A stretch of DNA of 64,000 bases from Granulicella tundricola MP5ACTX9 (GCF_000178975.2 NC_015064.1:1302001-1366000), one strand, 5' to 3'; shown: positions 7,081 through 18,700, numbered from the stretch's first letter. Notes: generated by a model not told the origin, from the letters alone. Program-made: numbers and translations.

Positions 7081-10000
7081 GTGAAACGCTCTCTCGCCTC
7101 AGCAGCTACTGTCTGCTTCCTTGCGCTTAGCATCGCGCCGCTCTCCGCGCAGTTTGAAACGGCGTCCGTTCTTGGTTATGTTCATGACTCTTCCGGTGCC
7201 GCGCTTGCCGGTGCCAATGTCACGCTGGTCAATGTCGCGACCAAGGTGACCGTCACGGTGAAGACTGACGCCCAGGGCGCTTACCAGTTCACGGACGTGA
7301 AGATCGGCCAGTATGAAGTCGACGCCGACGCGCAGGGCTTCAGCAACGGAGCGACGGCCCCCTTCGCGGTCCAGGTCAACGCACGCCAGCGCGTGGACGT
7401 CTCGCTCAAGATTGGATCTGCGGCCGACGCCGTGACCGTGACCGACTCCGCGGCACTGCTTGAGACGGAATCGAACGAGCGGGGTCAGGTGATCGGCACG
7501 CGCGAGGTCGAGAACCTTCCGCTGAACGGCCGCGCCTATGCGGATCTTGCTGCGCTGGTCCCGGGTGTGCGCCGGAACCTGCTTGAGAACAGCAGCGACT
7601 CCAGCCGCGACGCAACCTTCAACGTCAACGGCCAGCGCTCCGAGTTCAACAACTTCCTCCTCGACGGTCTCGATAACAACGCCTATGGAACCTCGAACCA
7701 GGGCTTCTCGAACCAGTCCATTCCTCCGTCGCCGGATGCGATCTCCGAGTTCAAGGTTCAAACCGATAACTACTCCGCCGAGTACGGACGCTCCGCTGGC
7801 GCCGTCATCAACGTCTCCATCCGCTCCGGCTCCAACGCCTTCCACGGCAAGGCGTATGACTATATCCGCAACACGGTTTTCAATGCCATCGGACCCTTCA
7901 CGCCGCCCACCAACCCGCTGACCAGCGCGGCGCAGAAGCCGATTCTCATCCGCAACCAGTTCGGTGCAACGCTTGGCGGACCGCTCCGCAAAGACAAGCT
8001 CTTCTTCTTCGGAGACTATGAAGGCACCCGTCAGATCACGCACAACATCAACCAGGCCACCGTGCCCACCGCCAACCAGAACGGTACCAGCGCACTTGCG
8101 GTCAGCAACGGCGGATATACCTTCCTCAGTGCCGTCAACGGTGCCGATGCGGGGAACCCCGTCTCTATTCGCAACCCGCTCACCGGTCAGGTTTACGCCA
8201 ACGGCGTCATCCCCTTCTCCGACCCCAGCATCTCCCCATTTGCCAAAGGCATCCTTGGCGCTTTGCCCAACGCAAACGTCGCCGGTTCACCGGTCGCTAA
8301 CAACTACGCCTCGCTCCCTGCCGGCACCCTCGACGACAACAAGGGCGACGCCCGTGTCGACGGCGTCTTCGGCGCGAAGACCACCGCGTTTGTTCGCTAC
8401 TCACAACACCAGGGCAATATCCTCTCGCCGCCCGTGATCCAAGGAGCGGCCGGTGGTAACAGTAACGGCTTCGTCAAGATCTTCAATCAGCAGATTGCCG
8501 GTGGCGTCACCCACACCTTCACGCAGAACTCCATCCTGGATGCACGCTTTGCGTTCACCCGCACGGACGGTGGCAAGAGCCCATACGGAGGCAACCTGCC
8601 GTCGCTGGAAACCGGTATCCCCGGGCTGCCGACGAACCCTCTGACCGTTCGCAGCCTGAACGTTCAGTCGGTCGCCAACTACTCGCAGTTCGGCAACCTG
8701 GGTTCGAACCCGCAGTTCCAGAACCCCTACGTGTTCGATCCGAAGATCAACTACACGTGGATTCACGGTCGCAGCACGTATAAGGCTGGTTATGAGTACC
8801 AGTCCATCTTTACGACGATCAATGACTTCAACCCGTCGTTTGGTCAGGACACCTACAACGGCAACTTCAGCTACAACGGCGCCTCCGCCTCCGCTCTCTC
8901 TGCCAGCGATACAGGCACCAAGGAAGCGGCGTCACTCTCTGACTTCATCTTCGGTGCACGCGATACCTATCAGCTCAACAACTTCGTCATCGTCAACCTC
9001 AACCAGCGCATGCACTACCTGTATCTACAGGATGACATTCGCGTCTCGTCCAAGCTGACCATCAATGCCGGTCTGCGGTATGAGCTTGTGACGCCGCAGT
9101 GGGAGTCCAATAACCTGCTTGCCAACTTTGATCCTGGCACGAACTCTCTGATCAAGGCGACCTCCGGTTCCATCTATAACCGCGCCCTAGTGAACATGCC
9201 CAAGCTGGACTTTGCCCCGCGCTTTGGCCTGGCTTACTCGGTGGACAATAAGACCGTCATCCGCGCCGGCTACGGTCTGGGCTACGCGCAGTTCAACCGT
9301 GAAGGCGGCGAGAACCTTCTGGTCTATAACCTCCCAGCCGTGGTCAATACCAACATCGTCCAGGCACCCATCAACGCCAACCCCGGCGTTACCGGTTCGC
9401 AGGCAAGGCTCGCCGTCTGCAACGCCACGCAGGTCACCGCTGTGTACGATCCCACGAACCCTACGCCGTGCTTCCGCACCTCCACCCAAGGCTATCCCAC
9501 CAACTTGGCGAACCCGGCGAATGTGACTGCGGCTTCGAACCTCAATACTCAGGCTCGCTATCTGCCGAAGAATCTGCCCACCGGTTACGTGCAGAGCTAC
9601 CATCTCACGGTGCAACGTCAGCTTGGTCCTTCCACTTCGCTTGAGGTCGCATACGTTGGTGAGCATGGTGTGAAGCTGCAGGTTCTGGCTGATTACAACC
9701 AGGCTCCGAGCAATCCCGTTACTGCAACCTGCAATGCCTCAGGTCTTCCGGGCTCCACGGGTGGCTGCCTTACGGTCGCCCAACGCCGGCCCGTGCAGAG
9801 CTTCACGACGATTGAAGAGACCCTGCCTCAGGGCTTCCTTTCGTACAACGCCCTGCAGACCAAGTTCGAGCATCGCACCGGTCACGGCCTGTACGTCCTG
9901 AATAGCTTCACTTGGTCGCGTGCGCTCGATAATGCGAGCGGTCACCTCGACACTAACTCCGGCGATAACTCCCGCATCAACCTGGCCAACTCGCTCGGTG

Positions 10001-10608
10001 AGCGCGGTGTCTCCGGCTACAACCAGCCACTCAGTGAGACCCTCTCCATCGTCTACGACCTGCCTTATGGCAAGGGACGCAGCTTTGGTGCCAATGCGCC
10101 GTTCGCTATGCAGGAACTCCTCGGCGGCTGGCAATTGACCCTCATCAACGACATCAACAGCGGTCTGCCCATCAACGTCATCTACTCTCCGAACAGCGCC
10201 CAGCAGGTGTCTACCATTCTGAATGTCCGGCCTAACCAGAACGGACCGGCGCTGCTGCCGAAGTCGCAACGCACGAAGACGGCCGGGAACCAGGGCTTGA
10301 ACGTCTTCAACCTTGCCTCCTTCTCATTGCCCACCGTCAACCAGACCTATGGCAACGAGGGCCGAAACTCGGTTCGTCTGGACCCCTTCTATCAGACGGA
10401 TCTTGGCCTTCACAAACAGTTCGCTGTGTATCGTGATCGTGTGAACTTTGACTTCCGGGCAGAGGCCTTCAACGTCTTCAACAAGGTCAACTACGCAACA
10501 CCCTCAAGCACGACCTACAGCCCCGGCTCCACCTCCTTCGGCGTTCTTACCTCCGCCGGCACCTTCCCCGCGCGTATCCTTCAGTTCGCAGGCAAGGTGA
10601 TCTTCTAA
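7081..10608 (+). CDS. Oar-like TonB-dependent receptor with carboxypeptidase-regulatory-like domain
   Basis: An outer-membrane receptor of 1,175 residues from GTG 7081. That start has GGAG six bases upstream and opens directly into a signal peptide (VKRSLASAATVCFLALS...PLSAQ). Upstream ATGs at 6925 and 6979 would add a charged leader without a ribosome-binding site. A carboxypeptidase-D-like regulatory domain follows (VLGYVHDSSGAALAGANVTLVN; TDAQGAYQFTDV). The plug includes LPLNGRAYADLAALVPG and FNVNGQRSEFNNFLLDGLDNN; the rest is a barrel rich in Asn, Tyr and Phe ending ARILQFAGKVIF. This type is typical of Acidobacteria and imports large or unknown substrates using TonB energy. It is divergent from a membrane-tethered regulator and precedes two secreted phosphodiesterase-type enzymes. 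Substrate is unknown. Confidence 0.9.
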   Translation: MKRSLASAATVCFLALSIAPLSAQFETASVLGYVHDSSGAALAGANVTLVNVATKVTVTVKTDAQGAYQFTDVKIGQYEVDADAQGFSNGATAPFAVQVNARQRVDVSLKIGSAADAVTVTDSAALLETESNERGQVIGTREVENLPLNGRAYADLAALVPGVRRNLLENSSDSSRDATFNVNGQRSEFNNFLLDGLDNNAYGTSNQGFSNQSIPPSPDAISEFKVQTDNYSAEYGRSAGAVINVSIRSGSNAFHGKAYDYIRNTVFNAIGPFTPPTNPLTSAAQKPILIRNQFGATLGGPLRKDKLFFFGDYEGTRQITHNINQATVPTANQNGTSALAVSNGGYTFLSAVNGADAGNPVSIRNPLTGQVYANGVIPFSDPSISPFAKGILGALPNANVAGSPVANNYASLPAGTLDDNKGDARVDGVFGAKTTAFVRYSQHQGNILSPPVIQGAAGGNSNGFVKIFNQQIAGGVTHTFTQNSILDARFAFTRTDGGKSPYGGNLPSLETGIPGLPTNPLTVRSLNVQSVANYSQFGNLGSNPQFQNPYVFDPKINYTWIHGRSTYKAGYEYQSIFTTINDFNPSFGQDTYNGNFSYNGASASALSASDTGTKEAASLSDFIFGARDTYQLNNFVIVNLNQRMHYLYLQDDIRVSSKLTINAGLRYELVTPQWESNNLLANFDPGTNSLIKATSGSIYNRALVNMPKLDFAPRFGLAYSVDNKTVIRAGYGLGYAQFNREGGENLLVYNLPAVVNTNIVQAPINANPGVTGSQARLAVCNATQVTAVYDPTNPTPCFRTSTQGYPTNLANPANVTAASNLNTQARYLPKNLPTGYVQSYHLTVQRQLGPSTSLEVAYVGEHGVKLQVLADYNQAPSNPVTATCNASGLPGSTGGCLTVAQRRPVQSFTTIEETLPQGFLSYNALQTKFEHRTGHGLYVLNSFTWSRALDNASGHLDTNSGDNSRINLANSLGERGVSGYNQPLSETLSIVYDLPYGKGRSFGANAPFAMQELLGGWQLTLINDINSGLPINVIYSPNSAQQVSTILNVRPNQNGPALLPKSQRTKTAGNQGLNVFNLASFSLPTVNQTYGNEGRNSVRLDPFYQTDLGLHKQFAVYRDRVNFDFRAEAFNVFNKVNYATPSSTTYSPGSTSFGVLTSAGTFPARILQFAGKVIF

Positions 10609-10635
10609 GCTGCTCCAGTTAGCCAGATGCGAAAG

Positions 10636-10680
10636 GGCGTCACTCCGTTGAGGGTGACGCCTGAGTACCTTTTCTTTCTC
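10636..10680 (+). terminator. Hairpin after the TonB-dependent receptor
   Basis: GGCGTCAC (10636-10643) pairs with GTGACGCC (10654-10661), followed by CTTTTCTTTCTC. It lies in the 98-base gap before the phosphoesterase and could attenuate rather than fully stop transcription into it. Confidence 0.6.
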
Positions 10681-10706
10681 AGCCGTTAGCACCAAGGGAG
10701 AACATC

Positions 10707-11642
10707 ATGCTCAACCGCCGCCAGTTCGCCACGCTCGGAACCGCCACCGCAGCCTCGCTCCTCACGCAGCGCCTGTGGGCGCAGCAGGCTCGCAAAGACC
10801 CCAACAAGTTTTACTTCGCTCTTGTCGCGGACAGCCATATCATCGACGACTTCTATGTGAAGGGTTCTGAGAACGGAGTGGAAGACAACGAGAGCATCCT
10901 CCTCACCACTCCGCGCCTTGTCTCCGCTCGCGATCTCATCAACTCGCTCAATCCCGCCATCGAGCAGGTCTTCCTCATCGGCGACTACTTCCATAACTAC
11001 CCTTCCACCGACTACGACTTCTACTTCAAGAACACCACCCGCCTGGACCACGCCAAGACCATCACTGACGGCTTCAAGATGCCCGTCCACCTTGGCTTCG
11101 GCAACCATGACTATGATGTACACCGCGTCCCACGGGAGATGAGCAATCGCCTCTTCAAGGCCAAGTTCAACGCCGAGCCCTATTCAGTTCTGGACTATAA
11201 AGGTTACAAATTCATCCACCTGAATAACTTCCTGGGAAGCACGCAGGACAACACCGCCGCTGACTTCGATCCGCGCCGCGGCTCGCTTGGTGAGACCCAG
11301 CTTCACTGGTTTGAGGCTCAGCTTCAGCAGCATAAGCCGACCTTCGTCTTCATTCACTATCCGCTGGACCTCGATCAGCCGACCGAGTTTGCGGACTATG
11401 GACTCTATCCCCTATTGCAGAAGTACAAGGATACGATTCAGCTTGTTGTCTCCGGCCACAAACATAAGTGGATTGACAGTGCCCATACCTATGGCCCGCA
11501 GCACTACACCATGGCTGCCACCCGTTATGACCCCAACGCATACATGCTCATGGAAGTGGACACCAAGGCCAACACCTGGCGCTTCATGAACGAGTCACTC
11601 GTAGAGTGGTCCACACACTATGCAAAGCCTTATCGCGCCTGA
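10707..11642 (+). CDS. Secreted calcineurin-like metallophosphoesterase
   Basis: A 311-residue enzyme of the calcineurin-like family, which uses two metal ions to hydrolyse phosphomono- or diesters. The metal-binding motifs are all present: D42 and H44 (ADSH), GDY near 93, GNHD near 131, the His of IHYP, and GHKH near 251. The N-terminus MLNRRQFATLG...LWAQ is a twin-arginine type signal, so export to the periplasm in folded form is likely. The ATG follows GGGAG. It lies 98 bases after the TonB receptor and 25 bases before a PI-PLC-like gene, and the latter pair is probably one transcript. The substrate cannot be told from sequence. Confidence 0.9.
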   Translation: MLNRRQFATLGTATAASLLTQRLWAQQARKDPNKFYFALVADSHIIDDFYVKGSENGVEDNESILLTTPRLVSARDLINSLNPAIEQVFLIGDYFHNYPSTDYDFYFKNTTRLDHAKTITDGFKMPVHLGFGNHDYDVHRVPREMSNRLFKAKFNAEPYSVLDYKGYKFIHLNNFLGSTQDNTAADFDPRRGSLGETQLHWFEAQLQQHKPTFVFIHYPLDLDQPTEFADYGLYPLLQKYKDTIQLVVSGHKHKWIDSAHTYGPQHYTMAATRYDPNAYMLMEVDTKANTWRFMNESLVEWSTHYAKPYRA

Positions 11643-11667
11643 CTTTCAGCATTCAAAGGACACCTCC

Positions 11668-12771
11668 ATGCGTCTGCCTCTGATCCTCCTCCTTGCAACC
11701 ACCGCCGCCGCTCAGGCACCGCTGAAGCTCAATCAGATCCAGGTGATCGGCACGCATAACAGCTACCACGCCGGTATCGCCCCCAACGAGAGCAAGATCT
11801 GGCAGGCCAAGTACGCTGATGCGTACAAGGGTCTCGACTATCAGCACAAGCCACTGCCTGACCAGTTCGACGCGGGCGTACGCCAGATCGAACTCGACGT
11901 GTATGCGGATACCAAGGGCGGCCTTTATGCGCACCCGTCCGGCCCAACGATGACTGCCGCCGCTCACCTTCCGGCAGATCCGGAGTTCGACCCTAATGGC
12001 ATCATGGCCAAGCCTGGCTTCAAGGTGATGCATGTCCAGGACGTCGACTACCGCAGCACCTGCCAGCCCTTTACCGCATGCCTGGAGCAGGTGCGTCAGT
12101 GGTCTCATGCTCACCCCAGGCACGTCCCCATCTTCATTCTGGTTGAAACCAAGCAGGGCAAGCCGCGCGGGGAACTGAAGCTCACTGAGCCCGAGACCTT
12201 TACCTCTGCGACCTTTGACGCGCTGGATGCTGAGATTCGTTCCGTGTTTCCGGCTTCGGAGCTCATCACTCCGGATGATGTCCGCGGGAAACACAAGACG
12301 CTCAACGAGGCCGTCCTTGCTGGTGGCTGGCCTGCGCTCGCCAGCGCACGGGGCAAGGTCGTCTTCCTGATGGATCAGCATCCGGTCACGCCCGTTTACC
12401 TGGAAGGTCATCCATCGCTGCGTGGACGTGTGATCTTCACCAACTCAGATCCCGGTCAGCCTGACGCTGCCTTCCTCGAACGCAATGAAGGTCCGGCTTC
12501 GGAGATCGAGGCGTTGGTGAAGCAGGGCTACCTCATCCGCGCGCGCACCGACGCCGACACGAAACAAGCCCGCACCAATGACACCGCACTGCGCGATGCC
12601 ATGATGTCCAGCGGAGCGCAGCTTCTCAGCACTGACTATCCTGCCAATGAGCCCGCTCGCTGGCCTGGGAACTTCAGCGTCGCTCTGCCGAACCACGCTG
12701 TGGCTCGCTGCAACCCGATCAACGCTCCCAAGGACTGCGAGTCATCCCTGGAAGCCGATCCTAAGAACTAG
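11668..12771 (+). CDS. Secreted Ca2+-dependent PI-PLC-like phosphodiesterase
   Basis: A 367-residue secreted enzyme. The ATG at 11668 follows AAAGGA and starts a signal peptide (MRLPLILLLATTAAAQA). An in-frame ATG at 11620 overlaps the previous gene and is rejected. The phosphatidylinositol-specific phospholipase C fold is indicated by GTHNSYH with the first catalytic His at 30, ELDVY with Asp77, VMHVQDVDY with a second His at 122, and ILVETK. These fit the bacterial Ca2+-dependent branch. Such enzymes cleave phosphodiester head groups of lipids or related compounds. Together with the neighbouring phosphoesterase and TonB receptor it suggests stepwise breakdown of a phosphorylated external substrate. 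It ends 21 bases from the convergent giant gene. Confidence 0.85.
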   Translation: MRLPLILLLATTAAAQAPLKLNQIQVIGTHNSYHAGIAPNESKIWQAKYADAYKGLDYQHKPLPDQFDAGVRQIELDVYADTKGGLYAHPSGPTMTAAAHLPADPEFDPNGIMAKPGFKVMHVQDVDYRSTCQPFTACLEQVRQWSHAHPRHVPIFILVETKQGKPRGELKLTEPETFTSATFDALDAEIRSVFPASELITPDDVRGKHKTLNEAVLAGGWPALASARGKVVFLMDQHPVTPVYLEGHPSLRGRVIFTNSDPGQPDAAFLERNEGPASEIEALVKQGYLIRARTDADTKQARTNDTALRDAMMSSGAQLLSTDYPANEPARWPGNFSVALPNHAVARCNPINAPKDCESSLEADPKN

Positions 12772-12792
12772 CGGATTGCGCGGTCGGCCATT

Positions 12793-15700
12793 CTATCGAG
12801 TCACAGTGACGTAGACCGGGATGTTCTGGCTGTTCTTTCCGTCGGTTGCGGTGATGACGAGAATGACGTTGCCGCTTGCGTTGGCTCCTGATCCTGCACA
12901 CCCGGTCACGCTATACAGGCCGCATGTGGCTGCTGCGAGTAAGAGAAGGAGCATGAGCCTGCTCCGGTTTTGACGCCGCAGACCCAACATGGCGAGACCG
13001 GGCAGGCCAAAGATCGCGGCCAGGCGGATTCCCATGTCTCCAGGAAAGGGTGAGCCCAGGCGCGCTTGGTTGGCGGATGCAGTTACGGTGACCGCTGCAG
13101 TCTGCGGGATAGAGGTGGATGTTGAAAAGGTCAGCGACGCGGGGCTCATGCTGCAAGTCAGCGTCGCCGAAGGGCTGGCGCAGGAGAGGGTGATCGTTCC
13201 GCCGTACAGCGTGCCCGGTGTCAGGGTGAGCGTGCCGGTGGCGCTTCCACCGGCGGCAACGGTGAGCGAGGAGACCGACGAAGCGGCGAAGCCGGGAAGC
13301 AGTGACGACAAGGTGGTAAAGGTCAGAGGAGTACTGGCTGCGCCGGCGTTGAGCGTGTCGCCCGAGTACTGCGCCGTGATGCTATGGGTGCCGACAGCAA
13401 AGGCATTTGTACTGAAGGTTGCCGAGCCATTGGTCAAAGCCACGGCCGCACCGAGCGGTGAAGCTCCGTCCAGGAACGTCACCGTTCCAGTGGCAGAGCT
13501 TGCGCTGGACAAGGTTGCGGTGAAGGTTTCGTTCTGCCCCTGTGGCTCGCCAGCGACGGGGATTGCAGGGCTTACGGTAAGCGCGAGCGTTGGAAGTGTT
13601 TTTACGATCACCGTGGTTGCGAGGGAGGTGATGGTGCCGAAGTTGGTGTCTCCGGAGTAGGTAGCTGTGACGCTATCGCGGCCGGAGGGGAGAGCTGTTG
13701 TGGAGAGGGTTGCGATCCCTGCAGTCAACTGGACGGGTGATCCGAGAGCGGTACTTCCTGTGAAGAACTGGATGGTCCCACTCGGCGCACCTGCGGAGGA
13801 GGTCACGTTGGCCGTGAGCATGATGGACGCACCGGTGTTGGCCGTGGAGGGATTTGTTGTCAGTGCGACGGCGGCTGTCGCCTGGCTGACCGTTACAGTT
13901 ATTCCGGCAGCGTTGGCGGAGGCGAATGAGCTGTCTCCGGAGTATGCGGCGGTGATGACATGCTTGCCCGCGGTCAGGGTTGGGAGCGCGTATTTTGCGA
14001 TGCCACCGGAGACAGGGACGGGCGTGCCGGAGTTGACTCCGTCGATGAGGAACTGAACCGTGCCTGTCGGCGTGCCGGAGCTTGTGGCGATGGTGACGGT
14101 GGCAGAGTTGGCCGCGCCGTAGATCTGCGAGGCGTTGTCGATGGAGAGCATCACGTTGGCGGAGGCTTTCTGCACGGTGAGAACGACCGCTGTTGCAGAG
14201 GCGTTCGCGAAGGCTGGGTCACTGCTCGTGAAGGTGGCGGCGACGTTGTGGTTACCTGCTGTCAGGCCCGACACCGTCGTGGAAGCTGCTCCGTTGCTGA
14301 CTGGCGAGGCTGGCAGCGCGTTGCCATCCACGGAGAAGACTACCGTCCCACTGGGCGTTCCATAGATGGAAGTGATGCTTGCGTTCAGCATGATCGTATC
14401 GCCGACAACCGGGGAAGCCGGGACGGAGCTTCCGAAGGTGAGTGCGACTGGAAAGGGCGCATTGTTGCCGGTCTGAATGATCTCCAGCGTGGGCGGCGTG
14501 GCAAGAGCTGCGTTGGCCGCGTTGCCGGCCAGGGTCGCCGTGTTGGTGAAGTTGTTGCGGGAAGACGGGGTGAAGGTGGAGGTGAACTGGCAGGTGCTTC
14601 CCGTCGTGACGACGATAGCTGCAGCCGTTCCACTGCAGCCGTTTGAAGTGCTGAAGGCAAGCGCGAAGTTGGTCTGATCCGGGCTGGTCAGTGCGAGGTT
14701 CGCGATTGCGTTTCCAGTGGAGAGAAGTGAGACTGTGGCGGGTGCCGCGGCTGTGCCGTTGAAGGTTGTGGTTGCCTGGGTTCTCAGGAGCTCAAGAAGT
14801 TGGTTGGTCGCGGATGCGGTGTAGAGGTTGCCGGCGCCATCCATTGCAAGTGCATTGGCAGGAAGGCCAGTGGCAACGGCGAAGGGAGCGCTTGCGGTGT
14901 TCGCGGGGATGGCGAGCAGTTGGTTGGAGGAGCTGTCGGCGATGATCAGATTTCCGGCAGCATCGATTGCTAACGCGCGAGGGGCGGTGGCGGCGGTTGT
15001 GACGGTGGAACTGGCGAGCGTCTGTCCGTCAATCCGATAGACCGCTCCGGCGCTGCTATCGGCAACGAAGACGTTGGAGTTTGAATCGACTGCCAGGGCA
15101 CCCGGTGCGGTCAGGCCCGCAGTGACGAGCGTTCGTGCAGCAACTCCGTTGACCCCGATCTCCGTTAGCGTTTTTGCTCCGGCATCCGCGACGTACAGGT
15201 TGTCCAGGGCATCGACGGCGAGGCCACGTGGAGCGGAGAAGGAGGTGCTGAGCGTCCTGGAGGTTCCGTTCGGAGATAGGACCGTGATGAAACCGGTCGT
15301 GGCATCGGCGACGTATACGTTGCCCATGGAGTCCGTTGCGAGTGCGGCGGGATTCATGAAGGACTGCACGGTCTTGCCGACTGCCGCGGAACCCTGCGAC
15401 GCAGAGCCCGCTGCATACTCCAAAACGGTCTCGCTGCCGGAGTCTGCGACGAAGACGTTCCCACTGTTGTCGATCGCAATGGCATTCGGCGTTACATTCG
15501 TACCGAAGCTAAGTTGAGTAGCGGGATCGAGCGTCGCTCCTGCTCCGACTCCATTGCCGGAGAGGCCCAGGGTTCCTGGGTTGCCCAAGCTGGTGGCGAC
15601 GCCGAGGCTGCTGGTACGAAGTCCGGCGACCTTTGGAGTGAACGTGACGCTGTAGGTGCAGTCTGTGGTGGTGTCGGTCTTGTTGGCGATGCAGTTGCCA

Positions 15701-18700
15701 GTGGAGAGGGCGAACTCTGAAGAACTGACGGCCAGCGTCGCCGGGGTATCGCCGGGCAGGAAGTGGAACTTCACTGTCTGCGCGATGGCCGCGCCGACAG
15801 GACCGCCTGGGAAGCGGAGGTTGTTTAAGACCTTCCGAATGCGGAGATTGGTGGAGTCTGAGACGTAGAGATTGCCCTTCCCGTCCAGCCCGATGCCGAA
15901 GCCATTGCCGCCATTTGAACCGACGATCCCTTGAGTAGCGACGCAGCCATCGCCGATCGCAGAACCGGTGCATGTGAAAGCCGTACCCCCACCTACGAGA
16001 AGGCTGGTGTAACCCGTGCGTCCATCTTCAAACCAGACGACGTTGTTGCCGGAGTCTGCGATGTAGAGGTTGCCGTTGGGGTCAAGCGAAATCTTCTGCG
16101 GGCTCATGTTGACTGTGGTTCCGAGCCCCGGCGTGAGCGAGGGATTGGAACTCGAGGCAGTGCCGGCGATGGTGTAGATGTTGCCGTTGGCCGGTGCGCT
16201 TACGCCCAGCTTGACCAGCAGTGCTGAGAGGCCGCTGCCGCTGCTGCAGGCTACGCAGACGACCCGTACATGCGAGCTCTCGGAGATGTAAAGGTTGCCG
16301 CTGGTATCCACCGCGACTCCCTGCGGGTTGGAGATCGTTGCGATGGTTGCAAGGCCGCCATCACCCGTGGAGCTTGTTACGCCGGTGCCTGCGACTGTCT
16401 GGATGTTGCCCGCGCCGGGAAGGCCGGAGGCCGGGTTGAGGACCTCACGGATACGGTTGTCTCCGGAGTCCGCAATGTAGATGTTGCCTGCGGCATCGGT
16501 CGCAGCGGCTCGGGGGCCTTTGAGGAGCGCACTCACGGCGGGTCCACCATCACCTGCGGGGTCGGTGGTGTTCGTCGGTCCGCTGCCGGTGCCTGCGACC
16601 AGATACATCTTTCCGTCGCTGAGACCCACCATCTGAACCTTGTTATCGCCATACCCTGCGATGAAGAGGTCGCCTTGCGGATCGCTGTAGATGCCGCGCG
16701 GCTTGCCGGTCAGTTTGACCAGCGTCGGGGTGCATCCGGTGGTGGATGTGGGAACGCAGGCCGTTCCGGTTACATATCCTGCGAAGTTGGTGACGATACC
16801 GTTGATTCCGACGCGGCGAACCAGGGCGGCATTCGCATCCGTGAAGTACACGTTGCCGAAGGGGTCTGCGGCAACACTGCGGAGGTCTGCAGCCGTGCCG
16901 GTGCCTGTGATCATCACGGCCGTGGCTGCGCAGCCATCACCAAAGGTGTCAGTGTGTCCAATGCAAGTTGCGTTTGAGGTTGTGGTGCCACCGCCGGCGA
17001 TCGTTGTCAGGGTGTAGGGCAGTGCGATGGGTGCTGTTGCTGCGGGGATGGGTGGTGCAGCCTGCACGCTGATCTGGATGGAGTTCGTGGACGCGGAGCC
17101 GCCGTAGTTGCCGGTCGCGGTATAGGTGGCGACGATGCTGTCCGTCCCTTCCGGCAATAAGGCGCTGTAAGTCGCGACACCGTTTGCCAGGGTCGCTGTT
17201 CCAAGCGTCGTGGCATGAGTCACCGTGGTGCTGGTGTAGGTAAACGTGACGGTCCCTGCCGGCATCCCCGCAGCGGAGCTTACGGTGGCTGTGAGGGTCA
17301 CGGGCACGCCGACTGTTGTGGAAGTGGTGGAGCTTTGCAGGGTGGTTGTGGTCGCGGCGCCTGCCAGTGTGACGTTGCTCGCGGTGGAGATGGAACCCGC
17401 GTTGGCGACATCACCGTTGTAGACGGCGGAGATGGTGTAGCTGCCGATCGGCAGATTGAAGGAGTACGAAGCGCCGGTGCCGGACAGCGGTACGGTCGCG
17501 TAGACGGCACCATTGAGCAGGAAACCCAGTGATCCCGTTGGATTCGCTCCGGTGACGTTCGCCGTGACCGTAAACGGAGTGCCATAGGTGGTTGAGGCTG
17601 GCACGCCACTGATCGATGTCGCGGTCGCGGGAAGCGCGCCGCCGCTTACCGTGGCGGTGAAGGTGCCGATTCCCGTGATGGCGGAGTAAACGGCGTTGCC
17701 GCTATAGCTCGCGGTATAGGAGTGCGTACCGGCGGGCGCGTTGGTGATGGGAATGAAGGTCGTATCGCCTGCACCGGTGAGGGTTGCGGTAAAGCTGCGA
17801 TTGGCCTCGTCGGTTACGGTCAGGGTTCCTGTCGGATAGGGGTAGCCGGTGGCTGCAATCGCGGGGGTAAGGATTACCACTGCGGTCGGAAATTGGCCCG
17901 TCGTGACGGCCTGGCTCACGCCTGAAGGGCCGGTGATCTCAGACGCAAGGAAGATGAAGTTGCATGCGGGCGGCACCAGCGAGGAGGCGGTCCGCGCATC
18001 CGTGATGGTATTGCCGTTGCTGCCGTTATAGGGCAAGAGCAGCGAAGCCAGATTGGTAGAGACCTGCCCTGGCCCAAGCGTAATCTGTGCATTCGATGGA
18101 GCGATCAGGTTTGCGGACGCGGCGGTATCGATCGTCACGTTGTCCAGCGTGACGCCGAGGGGATTGATGGTGCCGTTGTTGCTCGCTCCAAGGAAGGTGA
18201 AGGAGCCTGTGGGCACTGGTCCTTGATTGGAGAAGCGCAGGTTCTGTAGCAGGATGTTCTTGAAGTTCGGGGTCAATGTGCCGGCGTTGGTGTTGTAGAT
18301 CGGCGTGAACTGCATCTGCGTTCCATGATTCGCAAAGCAGGAGTTCGAGTACTGCACGTTCTGAACCACGTTCCCGCGATCGTTGGCAGACTTGATCCGA
18401 ATTCCGGTGGAGTTGCTGCCATCCACATCCGCGTCTCCGTAGAGCAGGTTGTCGTCGAAGAGGATGTTGTTGACGCCACCGGTCGTGTAGCTCCCGATCG
18501 ATTCACCATGCCCAGCGAAGAAGTGGTTATGAATGATGGACATGTTCTGGGTCAAGGCACTCGGAGCGCCCACGGCGACGTTGTCGTCGCCGTCCGAGAT
18601 CCAACTGTTGCGGATCGTCACATTGCTTGAATTGCCTGGGTCGATCCCGTCCGTGTTGTGCGCGCTGTACGGCGTCACGATCTTGATTCCCCAGACGGTC

